Below, piece by piece: positions 1 through 10,819 of a stretch of DNA of 61,131 bases; within the stretch, counting starts at the first letter, position 1; each line of letters opens with the position of its first letter. This DNA is from Nocardia carnea (GTDB lineage Bacteria; Actinomycetota; Actinomycetes; Mycobacteriales; Mycobacteriaceae): NCBI RefSeq assembly GCF_029868325.1, contig NZ_JARWNW010000165.1, positions 1 to 61,131 on the forward strand, written 5' to 3'. Both the position numbers and the translations under genes were made by a program. The notes below the pieces were generated by a model. That model was not told where the DNA came from. It made no database searches and saw nothing but the letters and a program-made list of their open reading frames with translations.

Positions 1-1
1 G

Positions 2-133
2 GTCGACGACGAGGCCATGATCGTCGAGCTGCTGACCGTGAGTTTGCGGTTCCAGGGGTTCGCGGTGGCCTCCGCGTCCGATGGTGCGCAGGCGCTGGAT
101 GTGGCGCGCAGATTCCGGCCGGATGCGGTGATC
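2..133 (+). pseudogene. Response-regulator receiver domain, N-terminal fragment
   Basis: Frame 2 reads about 44 residues beginning VDDEAMIVELL and ending RRFRPDAVI. This is the start of an OmpR/PhoB-type receiver domain: the acidic pocket DDE, helix 1, strand 2, and the lead-in to the phospho-acceptor aspartate. The match stops just before that aspartate, at about base 133, after which the frame reads unrelated residues and stops at 158-160. The gene is open at the left edge of the window. It has no relationship to the neighbouring nuo operon and abuts a reversed kinase fragment, so it is either a rearrangement remnant or an assembly chimera. Confidence 0.6.
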
Positions 134-134
134 G

Positions 135-239
135 GAGTGCGCGCAAGGCCTCTTCGCTGAAGGCGCGACACGAGTCGTAGCGGTCCGCGGGGTTCTTCGC
201 CAGCGCCCGGTACAGCACCGCGTCGATGGCCGGCGGCTG
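135..239 (-). pseudogene. Ser/Thr protein kinase fragment fused in frame behind NuoJ
   Basis: On the minus strand this stretch reads AIDAVLYRALAKNPADRY followed by DSCRAFSEEALRAL. That is the typical end of a bacterial Ser/Thr kinase catalytic domain (subdomain XI, a conserved Arg within a K-x-P-x-x-R-Y pattern). It is in the same open frame as the C-terminal tail of NuoJ, with no stop between them or onward to base 3. No other part of a kinase is present. The exact junction with the NuoJ tail cannot be placed because the tail is Pro/Ala-rich (about bases 236-300). Confidence 0.55.
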
Positions 240-1127
240 TCCGGGGGCGCGCCGGGAGGCCGCGGGGGGAGGCCGGGCGCCGGGCGCCGGGGTTTCTCCG
301 GTGCCGGGCGGCGCGGTATCGCCGGCGGGAGGTTCCGCGGTCGGTGCACCGACCGACAGGATCGCGGCATCGGTGAGCGCCCGGGTGCGGCGATGCCGCA
401 GGATGGTGGAGACCGACAGTTCCTCGAAGGAACCGTCCGGGAGCCGGGCGGGGATATCGACGGCGTTGTGCCGGGCGTAGAAACCGGGTGTCGGCAGCGG
501 TGTGGGCCGATGTCCGGGAACGCGGAACCGCTGCCGGGACAGTTCGCGCTGGCCGAGTTTGGAGACGAACTGCTCCCGGTGCGCCAGCAGCATGGCGCCG
601 ATGGTGGCGGCGATGAGCAGGGCTCCGGTGAGCTCGAACGCCCACATATACCGCACGAAGATCAACTCGGCGAGCGCGCCGATCACGTCCTGTCCGGGGA
701 AACCGGTGGCGGGGAAGGTGATATCGGAACGCCGGATACCGTGCGCGATACCGGTGCAGAGCAGGATGCCGAAGCCGATCCCCACCACGGCGGCGGCGAT
801 ACGCTGCCCGCGCAGGGTTTCCCGCAGGGATTCCGCGGAATCGACGCCCACGAGCATGAGGACGAACAGGAAGAGCATCATGACGGCGCCGGTGTACACG
901 ACGATCTGGACGACACCGAGGAACAGCGCATCCTGGGCGATATAGAAAACCGCCAGGCTGATCATCGTGGCGGCCAGGCAGATCGCCGAATGGACGGCCT
1001 TGGCCGCGAAAACCATACCCAGCGCACCGAGTACCGCCAGCGGTGCCAGGATCCAGAACTGGACGGCCTCGCCGGTTCCCGTCTCGGTGAGGGGAGCGGC
1101 GGCCACGAATGCGGTTGCGGGGCTCAT
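240..1127 (-). CDS. nuoJ: NADH-quinone oxidoreductase subunit J (3' end abnormal)
   Basis: Membrane subunit of proton-pumping respiratory complex I (equivalent to mitochondrial ND6). The N-terminal two thirds is hydrophobic with five predicted membrane helices, including a stretch reading [17 protein letters not shown], typical of NuoJ. A hydrophilic tail follows ([20 protein letters not shown]), as in mycobacterial and nocardial NuoJ. The start overlaps the nuoHI stop (ATGA) and has an AAGGAGG Shine-Dalgarno inside the end of nuoHI. The frame has no stop of its own: the Pro-rich tail runs into a kinase fragment and stays open to the window edge. nuoK, L, M and N, which should follow, are absent. 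The core identity is secure; the 3' boundary given here is arbitrary. Confidence 0.8.
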
Positions 1128-2935
1128 CGGGTGCCTCCTTGTCCCGCGCCGGCGACGGGGCGCTCCGTATCGCCGTGGACGCGGCCGAGGTAGTAATCGG
1201 CCTCCGTGGTGCCCGGCTGCATGGCGTGTGGCGGGGCCTGCATATCCGGTGCCAGGGGCGCGAGGAGCCGGTCCTTCTCGTAGATGAGGTCGGCCCGGTT
1301 GTCGTCGGTGAGCTCGTAGTCGTTGGTCATCGTGAGCGCCCGGGTGGGGCAGGCCTCGATGCACAGGCCGCAGCCGATACAGCGCAGGTAGTTGATCTGA
1401 TACACCCGGCCGTAGCGTTCACCGGGGGAGAAGCGTTCCTCCTCGGTGTTGTCGGCGCCCTCGACGTAGATGGCATCGGCCGGGCAGGCCCACGCGCACA
1501 GTTCGCAGCCGATACATTTCTCCAGCCCGTCCGGGTGCCGATTGAGCTGGTGGCGGCCGTGATATCGCGGCGCGGTGGGGACCTTTTCCTCGGGGTAGAA
1601 CTCGGTATTGGGCTTTTTGAACATGGTGGCGGCGGTGACCGCGAAACCCGCCAGCGGTTCGAAGAGTCCGGCCGAGGAGGTGATGGTGGAGGTCCGTTCG
1701 GGAAGCGGCGGGGTCGGGAAGCCGAGGAAAACCTCGGAACCGCTCGGCTGCCCCGCGGTGGGGGCGGCGATCTCCTCGTCCGGCGGGAACTCCGGAGCCG
1801 GGGCGGGGATGCGGCCGGCGCGCAGGAACAACCCGATCAGCAGTGCGGTCACCAGCAGACCGGCGATCACCAGGATCGGCGTGGCCGCCGCATAACCTTC
1901 CAGATCGAGAACGCGGGCGGTGGCCACGACCATCACCCACGCCAGCGAGGCCGGAATCAGCAGTTTCCAGCCGAGGTTCATGAACTGGTCGTAGCGCAGC
2001 CGCGGCAGGGTGCCACGCAACCAGATGAAGACGAACAGGAACATCCACACCTTGGCGGTGAACCAGAGCAGCGGCCACCAGCCCGAATTCGCGCCCTCCC
2101 AGAGATTGATCGGGAACGGGGCACGCCAGCCGCCCAGGAACAGGGTGGTCGCCAGCGCGGACACCGTCGCCATGTTCACGTATTCGGCGAGCATGAACAT
2201 CGCGAACTTCAGCGACGAGTACTCGGTGTGGAAACCGCCGACGAGTTCGCCTTCGGCTTCGGGCAGGTCGAACGGCGCACGGTTGGTCTCGCCGACCATG
2301 GAGATGCAGTAGATCAGGAACGACGGCAGCAGCAGGAACACGTACCAGGTGGGCTGCTGGGCCGCGATGATGCCCGAGGTCGCCATGGTGCCGCCGAGCA
2401 GGAACACGGCCGCGAAGCACAGCGCCATGGCGATTTCGTAGGAGATCACCTGGGCGGTGGAGCGCAGGCCACCGAGCAGCGGGTAGGTCGAACCGGAAGC
2501 CCAGCCGGCCAGCACGATTCCGTACACCCCGATCGAGGTGATCGCCAGAATGTAGAGCACACCCACGGGCAGATCGGTGAGCTGCAGCGCGGTCGGGTTC
2601 CCGAGGATCGACACCTCCGGCCCGAACGGGATCACCGCGAAGGCCATCACTGCGGCGATCACCGAGATGATCGGGGCGAGAACGAAAATCGGCTTATCGA
2701 CGATCGCGGGGACGATGTCCTCCTTGAACGCCATCTTCACCCCGTCGGCCGCGCTCTGCAGCAAGCCTTTGGGGCCGACCCGGTTCGGCCCCACCCGCAT
2801 CTGCATCCAGGCGACGACCTTGCGTTCCACCAGCACCCCGAACAGGACGGTCAGCAGCAGGAACACGAAAATGGCGACGGCTTTGGCCGCGACCAGCCAC
2901 AGCGGGTCGAGGCCGAAAAGAGACAGATCAGTCAT
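1124..2935 (-). CDS. nuoH: Fused NADH-quinone oxidoreductase subunits H and I
   Basis: One 603-residue frame carries two complex I subunits. Residues 1 to about 423 are NuoH (ND1), the membrane subunit at the quinone-binding site: it has the family's [19 protein letters not shown] stretch, several membrane helices and [19 protein letters not shown]. Residues about 424-603 are NuoI, starting at [11 protein letters not shown], with two [4Fe-4S] motifs, [12 protein letters not shown] (about 474) and [12 protein letters not shown] (about 519), that pass electrons toward quinone. In most actinomycetes nuoH and nuoI are separate genes. No ATG, GTG or TTG lies in frame at the expected NuoI start; the first internal ATG (MFKKPNT) comes about 14 residues later. 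The start overlaps the nuoG stop by 8 bases. Either a real translational fusion or a sequencing indel; both halves look complete. Confidence 0.85.
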   Translation of the reverse strand: MTDLSLFGLDPLWLVAAKAVAIFVFLLLTVLFGVLVERKVVAWMQMRVGPNRVGPKGLLQSAADGVKMAFKEDIVPAIVDKPIFVLAPIISVIAAVMAFAVIPFGPEVSILGNPTALQLTDLPVGVLYILAITSIGVYGIVLAGWASGSTYPLLGGLRSTAQVISYEIAMALCFAAVFLLGGTMATSGIIAAQQPTWYVFLLLPSFLIYCISMVGETNRAPFDLPEAEGELVGGFHTEYSSLKFAMFMLAEYVNMATVSALATTLFLGGWRAPFPINLWEGANSGWWPLLWFTAKVWMFLFVFIWLRGTLPRLRYDQFMNLGWKLLIPASLAWVMVVATARVLDLEGYAAATPILVIAGLLVTALLIGLFLRAGRIPAPAPEFPPDEEIAAPTAGQPSGSEVFLGFPTPPLPERTSTITSSAGLFEPLAGFAVTAATMFKKPNTEFYPEEKVPTAPRYHGRHQLNRHPDGLEKCIGCELCAWACPADAIYVEGADNTEEERFSPGERYGRVYQINYLRCIGCGLCIEACPTRALTMTNDYELTDDNRADLIYEKDRLLAPLAPDMQAPPHAMQPGTTEADYYLGRVHGDTERPVAGAGQGGTR

Positions 2936-5402
2936 GGTCGGATGCCTCCGTCCGTTCGGCGCGCCGCACCGTGACGACGCTGCCCGGTCCGGCGCCCAGA
3001 TCGGTATGCACCGAGCAGCCGGGTGAATTCATCGGCAGCCACACCACCCTGTCGGGCATGGGCGTCACCACCAACGGCAGAGTGACCGTGCCCTTTTCGG
3101 TGCCGACCGTGACCGGATCGCCGTCGGCCGCGCCCGCTTCCGCGGCGGTGGCCGCCGACATCCGCGCGACCGGCGCCCGGGCGATACCGGCGAGATTCGG
3201 CTCGCCGTCCTGGAGCCGGCCGCGGTCGAGCAGCATCCGCCAGCCGGCCAGGACCGCTGACCCGGCCGGGGGTGCGCTCAACGGGCCGGCCGGATAGGTG
3301 GGCGCAGCGGTGGTGGCTCCGGACCAGCCGGTGAGCCGGTCGAGTTCGGCGCGGGCGGCGGCGGTATCGGGCAGGCCCAGCGGTACACCGAGTTCCGCGG
3401 CGAGGCTGTGCAGTACCCGCTGGTCCGACATCGGCGCCGCGGTACGGCGCACCGTGCTCTCGGTCAGCGCCGCGGCGAACGGCCGCGGGCGGCCCTCCCA
3501 GGTGCGGTAGGTACCGGATTTCTCCATCGCCGTCGCCACCGGGAACACCACATCGGCGTACGCGGTCACCTCGCTGTGCCGCTGTTCCAGGGAGATCACG
3601 AAATCCGCCCCGGCGAGCGTGGCCCGGGCCGCGGCCGGATCGGGCAGGTCGGCGAGTTCGACACCGCCGACGACGAGGGTACCGACCCGGCCGGTGCCGT
3701 CGAGGATCATGCCGGTATCACGCCCCGGCCCGGCCGGTAATTCGCCGGCGTTCCAGACCTGGCAGACCTGACGCCGGGCCTCGGGGTCGGTGACGGGCCG
3801 GCCGCCCGGGAGCAGCCCCGGCAGAGCACCCGCTTCCACCGCGCCGCGTTCACCCGCCCGGCGCGGCACCCACGCGAGCGCGGCGCCGGTATCGGCGGCC
3901 AGCCGGATCGCCGCCGACAACGCCCCGGGGACCGCGGCCAATCGTTCGCCGGCCAGGATCACCGCGCCGGGCTCGCGCAGCAGCCGTGCCAGGTCCGCCG
4001 AGACGTGCTCGGATTCGGGCGAGGGCGCGGGCCCGCCGAGAGCGGCGAGGGCCTGCGCTTCGGCACCCGGCACCGTCGGTAGCAGGATGCCCGACATTCG
4101 TTCCAGACCGCGGGAGGCGTACGGAGCGATGGAGTAGACGGGCAGGGCCCGGGTGCGCGCCTGCTTACGCAGCCGCAGGAACACGATGGGCGATTCCTCC
4201 TCGGGCTCGAAACCCGCGAGCAGCACCACCGGCGCGGTGTCGAGACTGTCGTAGGTGACGGAGTCGGGATGGCCGGCGACCCATGCGCCGAGGAACTCGG
4301 CCTCCTCCGCAGAATGGGCGCGGGCGCGGAAATCGATATCGTTGGTGCCCAGGACCATCCGGGCGAATTTCGCGTAAGCGTAGGCCTCCTCCTCGGTGAC
4401 CCGCCCGCCCGGCAGTACCGCCGCATTCCCCACTCCGGCGCGCAGCCCACGCGCAGCAGCGGCCAGGGCCTCCGACCACGAACAGGGCGCCAGCTCACCG
4501 TCGGGACCACGGAGCAGCGGTGTGGTGATCCGGTCCCGTTCGGTGGCGTAGGCGAAAGCCCACCGGCCCTTGTCGCAGTTCCATTCCTCGTTGACCTGCG
4601 GATCGTCACCGGCCAACCGGCGCATCACCTTCCCGCGCCGGTGGTCGGTGCGTTGCGCGCACCCCGAGGCGCAGTGTTCGCAGACACTGGGACTGGACAC
4701 CAGGTCGAAGGGCCGGGCCCGGAACCGGTAGCTCGTTCCGGTGAGCGCACCGACCGGGCAGATCTGCACGGTGTTCCCGGAGAAATACGAGTCGAGCGGT
4801 GCGTGCTCGGCGGTGCCGACCTGCTGCAGCGCGCCGCGATCGAGTAGTTCGATGAACGGATCTCCGGCGATCTGCTGGGAGAAACGGGTGCAGCGCGCGC
4901 ACAGCACACAGCGTTCCCGATCCAGCAGTACCGCGCTCGACAGCGGAATCGGTTTGGGAAAGGTGCGTTTGACACCTTCGAACCGGGATTCGGTACGCCC
5001 GGTGGACATCGCCTGGTTCTGCAGCGGGCATTCGCCGCCCTTATCGCAGACCGGGCAGTCCAGCGGATGGTTGATCAGCAGCAGTTCCATCACACCCTGC
5101 TGCGCGTTCTCCGCGGCCGGCGAACTCAACTGGGTGCGGGCCACCATGCCCTCGGTGACCGCCATGGTGCACGAGGCGACCGGTTTGCGCTGACCCTCCA
5201 CTTCCACCAGGCATTGCCGGCAGGCGCCCACGGGCGCGAGCAACGGATGATCGCAGAATCGCGGAATCTGGACCCCGATCAGCTCGGCGGCGCGGATGAG
5301 CAGTGTTCCCGGCGGGACGCTCACCGTAGTGCCGTCGATGGTGAGGGTGACCAGGTCGGCGGGCTGCAGATCGGCGGAATCGGAACGGACGGTAGCTGTC
5401 AT
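2928..5402 (-). CDS. nuoG: NADH-quinone oxidoreductase subunit G
   Basis: Large Fe-S subunit of the peripheral arm of complex I (824 residues), relaying electrons from the NuoEF module. The N-terminus carries a ferredoxin-type [2Fe-2S] domain (RFCDHP, then [10 protein letters not shown] and a later Cys), then the His-Cys [4Fe-4S] motif region [13 protein letters not shown], then [10 protein letters not shown]. The remainder resembles the molybdopterin-oxidoreductase fold without its catalytic role, as is normal in NuoG, and ends in a short beta-barrel-like domain. Start ATG at 5400-5402 overlaps the nuoF stop (ATGA), so translation is probably coupled. The length is normal for actinobacterial NuoG. 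Confidence 0.95.
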   Translation of the reverse strand: MTATVRSDSADLQPADLVTLTIDGTTVSVPPGTLLIRAAELIGVQIPRFCDHPLLAPVGACRQCLVEVEGQRKPVASCTMAVTEGMVARTQLSSPAAENAQQGVMELLLINHPLDCPVCDKGGECPLQNQAMSTGRTESRFEGVKRTFPKPIPLSSAVLLDRERCVLCARCTRFSQQIAGDPFIELLDRGALQQVGTAEHAPLDSYFSGNTVQICPVGALTGTSYRFRARPFDLVSSPSVCEHCASGCAQRTDHRRGKVMRRLAGDDPQVNEEWNCDKGRWAFAYATERDRITTPLLRGPDGELAPCSWSEALAAAARGLRAGVGNAAVLPGGRVTEEEAYAYAKFARMVLGTNDIDFRARAHSAEEAEFLGAWVAGHPDSVTYDSLDTAPVVLLAGFEPEEESPIVFLRLRKQARTRALPVYSIAPYASRGLERMSGILLPTVPGAEAQALAALGGPAPSPESEHVSADLARLLREPGAVILAGERLAAVPGALSAAIRLAADTGAALAWVPRRAGERGAVEAGALPGLLPGGRPVTDPEARRQVCQVWNAGELPAGPGRDTGMILDGTGRVGTLVVGGVELADLPDPAAARATLAGADFVISLEQRHSEVTAYADVVFPVATAMEKSGTYRTWEGRPRPFAAALTESTVRRTAAPMSDQRVLHSLAAELGVPLGLPDTAAARAELDRLTGWSGATTAAPTYPAGPLSAPPAGSAVLAGWRMLLDRGRLQDGEPNLAGIARAPVARMSAATAAEAGAADGDPVTVGTEKGTVTLPLVVTPMPDRVVWLPMNSPGCSVHTDLGAGPGSVVTVRRAERTEASDHD

Positions 5403-6727
5403 CGGATTACCTCTCCGGCCGCGGTCGGGGCCCAGGCGGTGGCGCGCGCCGGGTCGAAGGGGCAGCCACCTCGTTCCAGATGGGCGATGTATTCGTCGCG
5501 GAAGTACTTCATGGAGGACACGATCGGGCTGGCGGCGCCGTCGCCGAGCGCGCAGAACGATTTACCGTTGATGGTGTCGGCGATATCCAGGAGTTTGTCC
5601 AGATCGGCCGAGGTGCCGAGACCGGCTTCGAGCCGGGTGAGCAGCTGCACCAGCCAGTAGGTGCCCTCCCGGCACGGCGTGCATTTTCCGCACGATTCGT
5701 GCGCGTAGAACTCCGTCCAGCGCAGGACGGCCCGGACCACACAGGTGGTGTCGTCGAAGATCTGCAGCGCCTTGGTGCCCAGCATCGACCCGTGCGCCAT
5801 CACATTCTCGTAATCCAGTGGTACGTCGAGATGTTCGGCGGTGAACAGCGGGGTAGAGGAGCCGCCCGGGGTCCAGAACTTCAGTTCATGGCCCGCCCGG
5901 ATGCCGCCCGCGTAGCCGAGCAGTTCCCGCAGCGTCACCCCGAGAGGCGCCTCGTACTGACCCGGCCGGGTAACGTGCCCGGACAGCGAGTACAGCGTGA
6001 AACCGGGCGATTTCTCGGTGCCCATCGCACGGAACCAGCTCGGCCCGTTCCGGAGGATCGGTGGCACGCTGGCGATGGATTCGACATTGTTGACGACCGT
6101 CGGGCTGGCGTAGAGCCCGGCGACGGCGGGAAACGGCGGCCGCAGCCGGGGCTGGCCGCGGCGGCCCTCCAGCGAATCCAGGAGCGCGGTTTCCTCACCG
6201 CAGATATAGGCGCCGGCGCCCGCGTGCACGGTGAGTTCGAGGTCGTAACCGGAGCCGAGGATATCGGCGCCGAGCAGTCCGGCGGCGTAGGCTTCCGCGA
6301 CGGCGGCCTGCAACCGGCGCAGCACCGGCACCACCTCACCGCGCACATAGATGAACGCATGCGCGGCCCGGATGGCGTAGGCCGCGATGATCACACCTTC
6401 GATCAGCGAATGCGGGGACGCGAGCATCAAGGGGATGTCCTTGCAGGTGCCCGGCTCGGATTCGTCGGCGTTGACCACCAGATAGTGCGGTTTCACCGTG
6501 CCGTCGGGTTCCGGATCCTGCGGGATGAAACCCCATTTCATCCCGGTGGGGAAACCGGCCCCGCCGCGGCCGCGCAGCCCGGCGTCCTTGACCGTCGCGA
6601 TGACCTCGTCGGGCGCCATGGCGAACGCGATCGGCAGCGCCTCGTACCCCTGGTGCGCGCGGTAGGTGTCGAGGGTCCAGGAGTTCGGCAGATTCCAATA
6701 CCTGCTCAGTACCGGAGTCAAGGTCAT
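5399..6727 (-). CDS. nuoF: NADH-quinone oxidoreductase subunit F (NADH-binding)
   Basis: Flavoprotein of the NADH dehydrogenase module: binds NADH and FMN and holds a [4Fe-4S] cluster. The 442-residue protein has the glycine-rich nucleotide site [18 protein letters not shown], the FMN region with [13 protein letters not shown], the motif [18 protein letters not shown], and the C-terminal cluster motif [12 protein letters not shown]. An upstream in-frame extension exists inside nuoE, but the ATG at 6725-6727 overlapping the nuoE stop (ATGA) gives the family's usual N-terminus and length. Confidence 0.95.
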   Translation of the reverse strand: MTLTPVLSRYWNLPNSWTLDTYRAHQGYEALPIAFAMAPDEVIATVKDAGLRGRGGAGFPTGMKWGFIPQDPEPDGTVKPHYLVVNADESEPGTCKDIPLMLASPHSLIEGVIIAAYAIRAAHAFIYVRGEVVPVLRRLQAAVAEAYAAGLLGADILGSGYDLELTVHAGAGAYICGEETALLDSLEGRRGQPRLRPPFPAVAGLYASPTVVNNVESIASVPPILRNGPSWFRAMGTEKSPGFTLYSLSGHVTRPGQYEAPLGVTLRELLGYAGGIRAGHELKFWTPGGSSTPLFTAEHLDVPLDYENVMAHGSMLGTKALQIFDDTTCVVRAVLRWTEFYAHESCGKCTPCREGTYWLVQLLTRLEAGLGTSADLDKLLDIADTINGKSFCALGDGAASPIVSSMKYFRDEYIAHLERGGCPFDPARATAWAPTAAGEVIR

Positions 6728-7443
6728 CGCGCACCGTCCTCGTCGGTCTCCGGGACCTCGGGGGCACGCATTCCCTGTTCGCGCGCGATATCCAGACCCG
6801 CCAGCGTCGGACCGCCCGGGTCGCCGTCCAGCACACCGGGGCGGGTATCGGGGAACCCGGCCAGTACGCGTGCGGTCTCGCGGAAGGTGCACAGTGGCGC
6901 TCCCCGGGTCGGCCGGACCGATTGCCCGTCGCGGAGATCGTCGACCAGGGTCTTCGCCGATTCGGGTGTCTGGTTGTCGAAGAATTCCCAGTTCACCATG
7001 ACGACCGGCGCGTAATCGCAGGCGGCGTTGCATTCGATGTGCTCGAGGGTGATCTTGCCGTCCGCGGTGGTCTCCCCGTGCGTGATCCCCAGATGCTCAC
7101 GCAGTGTGGCGAGGATGGCGTCGCCGCCGAGCACCGCGCACAGCGTATTCGTGCAGACACCGACGTGGTATTCACCGGTGGGAGTGCGCCGGTACATGGA
7201 GTAGAAGGTCGCCACCGCCGTCACCTCGGCGCCGGTCAGGCCCAGTAGTTCGGCGCAGAACTCGATACCGGTGCTGCTCACGAAGCCCTCTTCCGACTGC
7301 ACCAGGTGCAGCAGCGGCAACAGGGCCGAACGCGGTTGCGGGTATCGGCCGATGATCTCTTTCGCCTCCGGTTCCAACCGGGCCCGGACCTCGTCCGGAT
7401 AGGGTTGCGGCCGCGTGCTCAGGCGCAGCAGGATCTCGGTCAT
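6724..7443 (-). CDS. nuoE: NADH-quinone oxidoreductase subunit E
   Basis: Thioredoxin-fold [2Fe-2S] subunit that pairs with NuoF in the NADH-oxidising tip of complex I. The 239-residue protein has the ligands in [11 protein letters not shown] and [16 protein letters not shown], the usual C-x4-C plus C-x3-C arrangement. The acidic C-terminal extension beyond about residue 170 is variable in actinobacteria. Start ATG overlaps the nuoD stop (ATGA). Confidence 0.95.
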   Translation of the reverse strand: MTEILLRLSTRPQPYPDEVRARLEPEAKEIIGRYPQPRSALLPLLHLVQSEEGFVSSTGIEFCAELLGLTGAEVTAVATFYSMYRRTPTGEYHVGVCTNTLCAVLGGDAILATLREHLGITHGETTADGKITLEHIECNAACDYAPVVMVNWEFFDNQTPESAKTLVDDLRDGQSVRPTRGAPLCTFRETARVLAGFPDTRPGVLDGDPGGPTLAGLDIAREQGMRAPEVPETDEDGAR

Positions 7444-8822
7444 CGGTCCACCCCGCCCATCACCGGGTCGATACTGGCCACGGCGGCGATCACATCGGCG
7501 ACCATGCCGCCCTCGCACATCGCGGCGACCGCCTGCAGGTTGGTGAAGGACGGATCGCGATAGTGCACGCGATACGGCCGGGTACCGCCGTCGCTGACCA
7601 TATGCACCCCCAGCTCCCCGCGCGGTGATTCCACCGCCGCGTAGACCTGCCCCGGCGGCACCCGGATGCCCTCGGTGACCAGTTTGAAATGGTGGATGAG
7701 CCCCTCCATGGAGGTGCCCATGATCTTGCCGATATGCCGCGGTGAGTTCCCGAGCCCGTCCTCGCCGAGGGTGAGATCCGCCGGCCAGGCGATCTTCTTG
7801 TCCGAAACCATCACCGGGCCGGGACGCAGCCGGTCCAGGCACTGTTCCACGATTTTCAGCGACTCCTTCATCTCCTCGATCCGGATGAGGTAGCGGCCGT
7901 AGCAGTCGCAGGTATCGGTGGTGGGGATATCGAATTCGTAGTTCTCGTATCCGCAGTAGGGCATGGCCTTGCGCAGATCGTGCGGGAGCCCGGTGGACCG
8001 CAGCACCGGTCCGGTGACACCGAGGGCGATACATCCGGTGAGGTCGAGGTAACCGATACCCTCGGTGCGGGCTTTGAAGATCGGGTTATGGGTGAGTAGA
8101 TGTTCCATATCGCGGAGCCGTTTCGGCATGAGCTCCAGCAGTTCCCGCACCTTCGTGACCCCGTCGTCGGGGAGGTCCTGGGCGATACCGCCGGGCCGGA
8201 TATAGGCGTGATTCATCCGCAGGCCGGTGATGGCCTCGAAAACATCCAGAATCAGTTCCCGCTCCCGGAACCCGAACAGCATCGGGGTGAGCGCACCGAG
8301 CTCCATACCTCCCGTGGCGAGCGCCACCAGATGTGAGGAGATGCGGTTGAGCTCCATGAGCAGCACCCGGATCACGGTGGCTCGCTCGGGAATATCGTCG
8401 GTGATTCCGAGCAGGCGTTCCACGCCCAGGCAGAAGGCGGTCTCGTTGTAGAACGGGGACAGATAGTCCATCCGGGTGACGAAGGTGACGCCCTGCGCCC
8501 AGGTCCGGAATTCCAGATTCTTCTCGATCCCGGTGTGCAGGTAGCCGATTCCGCAGCGGGCCTCCACCACTGTTTCGCCCTCGATCTCGAGGATGAGCCG
8601 CAGCACCCCGTGCGTCGACGGATGCTGGGGTCCCATATTGACGACGATGCGTTCTTCCCCGGCGCCGCGCAGCGCATCGGCGACATCGTCCCAATCCTGG
8701 CCCGCGACCGTCACCACCGGCTGATCGGATTCCGTGCCCGGCGCGGCAGGGGTCGTCCCGGTTCCGGAGTCGTCGTGGCCCGGGCCGCCGGAAACCCCGG
8801 GCCGGATATCGATTTCACTCAT
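7440..8822 (-). CDS. nuoD: NADH-quinone oxidoreductase subunit D
   Basis: Peripheral-arm subunit forming the quinone pocket with NuoB and NuoH; homologous to the large subunit of NiFe hydrogenases. Diagnostic stretches are [42 protein letters not shown] and [18 protein letters not shown] 55-residue hydrophilic N-terminal extension precedes the domain. 460 residues is normal. In M. tuberculosis NuoD has been reported to interact with the Rv3143 receiver protein, a homologue of which sits upstream here (10820-11239). Confidence 0.95.
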   Translation of the reverse strand: MSEIDIRPGVSGGPGHDDSGTGTTPAAPGTESDQPVVTVAGQDWDDVADALRGAGEERIVVNMGPQHPSTHGVLRLILEIEGETVVEARCGIGYLHTGIEKNLEFRTWAQGVTFVTRMDYLSPFYNETAFCLGVERLLGITDDIPERATVIRVLLMELNRISSHLVALATGGMELGALTPMLFGFRERELILDVFEAITGLRMNHAYIRPGGIAQDLPDDGVTKVRELLELMPKRLRDMEHLLTHNPIFKARTEGIGYLDLTGCIALGVTGPVLRSTGLPHDLRKAMPYCGYENYEFDIPTTDTCDCYGRYLIRIEEMKESLKIVEQCLDRLRPGPVMVSDKKIAWPADLTLGEDGLGNSPRHIGKIMGTSMEGLIHHFKLVTEGIRVPPGQVYAAVESPRGELGVHMVSDGGTRPYRVHYRDPSFTNLQAVAAMCEGGMVADVIAAVASIDPVMGGVDR

Positions 8823-9547
8823 CAGCTGTAGGCCCTCCGCTCATCGGGCGGCGGAATGCGCGCGCCCTTGTATTCGACCGGTATCCCGCCGAGCGGGTAG
8901 TCCTTGCGCTGTGGGTGCCCGCGCCAGTCGTCGGGCATGGTGATCCGGGTCAGCGAGGGATGCCCGTCGAACCGGATACCGAAGAAGTCGTAGGTTTCCC
9001 GTTCGTGCCAGTCGCAGGTCGGGTACACGCGGTACAGCGAGGGAATATGCGGGTCCGCATCGGGTGCCGCCACTTCGAGGCGCAGCCGCCGGCCGTGCGT
9101 GATCGAGTTCAGGTGGTAGACGGCGTGCAGTTCGCGGCCCGTCTCGTCGGGATAGTGCACGCCGCTCACTCCGAGGCATAGTTCGAAACGCAGGGCGGGA
9201 TCGTCGCGTAATGCCCGCGCCACCGCCACCAGATGGTCGCGGCGCACATGCAGGGTGAGTTCGTCACGGTCCACGACCACTTTTTCGATCGCCGCGTCGA
9301 AGCCGGCGCCGGTGTTCAGTGCGGTGCGCAGCAGGTCGACGACCGTATCGAAATAGCCACCATAGGGCGGGGGAGTACCTCCCGGCAGGGCGATCTCGTG
9401 CACGAGGCGCCCGTACCCGGAGGTGTCGCCGCTGCCGGAGATACCGAACATGCCGCGGCGGCGGCCGATCACCTCGTCGTGCGGTCCGATGGGCTGTTCC
9501 GGTTCGACGGCTCGGCTGTCGGTGGATTCGGGACGGTCGGTGCTCAT
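8822..9547 (-). CDS. nuoC: NADH-quinone oxidoreductase subunit C
   Basis: Hydrophilic subunit of the connecting arm (30 kDa family). The C-terminal half has the signature [17 protein letters not shown] and [11 protein letters not shown]. The first 60 residues are charged and variable. The chosen ATG at 9545-9547 overlaps the nuoB stop and gives 241 residues; the same frame runs open further upstream but only across nuoB. The stop overlaps the nuoD start by one base (TGATG-type arrangement). Confidence 0.93.
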   Translation of the reverse strand: MSTDRPESTDSRAVEPEQPIGPHDEVIGRRRGMFGISGSGDTSGYGRLVHEIALPGGTPPPYGGYFDTVVDLLRTALNTGAGFDAAIEKVVVDRDELTLHVRRDHLVAVARALRDDPALRFELCLGVSGVHYPDETGRELHAVYHLNSITHGRRLRLEVAAPDADPHIPSLYRVYPTCDWHERETYDFFGIRFDGHPSLTRITMPDDWRGHPQRKDYPLGGIPVEYKGARIPPPDERRAYS

Positions 9548-10098
9548 CGCAGCAAACCCTCCATCCGGATCGTCGGGGTCGCGGCGAGGGCGGCCTGCTC
9601 CGCCGCCCGGATCGCCTCGGCGCGATTCACGCCCATCGGGGTGTGCTGGATCTTGTCGTGCAGCGTGATGATCGCGTTGAGCAGCATTTCCGGTCGCGGG
9701 GGGCAGCCCGGCAGGTAGATATCGACCGGCACCACATGGTCCACGCCCTGCACGATCGCGTAGTTGTTGAACATTCCGCCCGAGGACGCGCAAACCCCCA
9801 TGGCCAGTACCCATTTCGGCTCGGTCATCTGGTCGTAGACCTGTCGCAGCACCGGCGCCATCTTCTGGCTGACCCGTCCCGCGACGATCATCAGATCGGC
9901 CTGCCGCGGTGAAGCCCGGAAAACCTCCATACCGAAACGCGCCGAATCGAATCGGCCGCCGCCGGTGGCCATCATCTCGATGGCACAGCAGGCCAGGCCG
10001 AACGTGGCCGGCCACAGCGACCCCTTGCGCATATACCCCGCCATGGCCTCGACCGTGCTGAGTACGAAACCGCTGGGCAGTTTCTCTTCCAAACCCAT
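9544..10098 (-). CDS. nuoB: NADH-quinone oxidoreductase subunit B
   Basis: Subunit holding the terminal [4Fe-4S] cluster N2, the direct electron donor to quinone. The 184-residue protein has the adjacent cysteines in [12 protein letters not shown], then [16 protein letters not shown] and [13 protein letters not shown], completing the four ligands. Separated from nuoA by 69 bases containing a GC-rich stem-loop. Confidence 0.96.
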   Translation of the reverse strand: MGLEEKLPSGFVLSTVEAMAGYMRKGSLWPATFGLACCAIEMMATGGGRFDSARFGMEVFRASPRQADLMIVAGRVSQKMAPVLRQVYDQMTEPKWVLAMGVCASSGGMFNNYAIVQGVDHVVPVDIYLPGCPPRPEMLLNAIITLHDKIQHTPMGVNRAEAIRAAEQAALAATPTIRMEGLLR

Positions 10099-10122
10099 AT
10101 CCGACTACTCCCTGGGGCTATG

Positions 10123-10144
10123 GGCCCGCGCCGGAACGCGGGCC
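10123..10144 (-). promoter_or_regulatory. Stem-loop between nuoA and nuoB
   Basis: GGCCCGCG and CGCGGGCC form a perfect 8-bp stem around a 6-base loop in the only sizeable gap inside the nuo operon. There is no U-tract, so it is more likely an RNA-processing or stability element than a full terminator. Its effect on the nuoA:nuoB ratio is unknown. Confidence 0.4.
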
Positions 10145-10167
10145 GCGGCTGATCGGAGGTTCGCGGC

Positions 10168-10548
10168 TCAGTCCCAGCCGAGGCCACCGCGCCGCCATTC
10201 GTAGGCGTAGGCGACCGAGACGTTGACGATGAACAATGCCATCGCGACCAGGCCGAACACCCCGAGCGCATCGATATGGACCGCCCACGGGTAGAGGAAC
10301 ACGATCTCGATATCGAAAATGATGAAAAGCATCGCGGTGAGGTAGTACTTCACCGGAAAGCGTTGGCCGGTTGTGCTTCCCGCGCCCCCGGCCACCGCGT
10401 GCGGGGTCGGTTCGATACCGCATTCGTAGGCTTGCAGTTTCGCGCGGTTATAGCGTTTCGGGCCGATGAGGCCGGCGATCAGGACCGAGATGATCGCGAA
10501 CGCGGCGGCAACCGCGCCGAGGACCAATATCGGCAGTTCGGTGTTCAC
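10168..10548 (-). CDS. nuoA: NADH-quinone oxidoreductase subunit A
   Basis: First gene of the operon; a small membrane subunit of complex I (ND3) with three helices. The 126-residue protein has the family's AYECGIEPTP (with the loop cysteine) and YYLTAMLFIIFDIEIVFLYP. Start is GTG at 10546-10548; an AAGGAGG sequence lies about 12 bases upstream, longer than ideal. A 271-base gap precedes it, the likely promoter region, and contains a Crp-like palindrome. Confidence 0.95.
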   Translation of the reverse strand: MNTELPILVLGAVAAAFAIISVLIAGLIGPKRYNRAKLQAYECGIEPTPHAVAGGAGSTTGQRFPVKYYLTAMLFIIFDIEIVFLYPWAVHIDALGVFGLVAMALFIVNVSVAYAYEWRRGGLGWD

Positions 10549-10719
10549 GACTGCGCTTCCCCTCCTTGCGAACTCCGGGCCCCGGCGGTTGTGCCGCGGG
10601 GCCCGCGAACGGGGCCGGGCGGTCGATGCGTACGGCCCGCGCCGCCGGATCGTCCCCGAAATCGAGAATGGGCTGGGGGCAGATTTCGGCGTCGCGGGTT
10701 ATTTCATCTCCCGCGCTCA

Positions 10720-10735
10720 TGTGAGCTACAGCACA
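10720..10735. promoter_or_regulatory. Crp/GlxR-like binding site upstream of nuoA
   Basis: The 16-mer TGTGAGCTACAGCACA matches the actinobacterial Crp/GlxR consensus TGTGA-N6-TCACA at 9 of 10 conserved positions. It lies about 170 bases upstream of the nuoA start in the only long non-coding gap of this end of the operon. Assignment is by motif only. Confidence 0.45.
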
Positions 10736-10819
10736 GCCTACAACCGTCGCGGCAGGATGAACGGGGATTCACGGACCCGTTTGATCGAATTCGGGACTGA
10801 GATTTATGAGCGAATGAAC

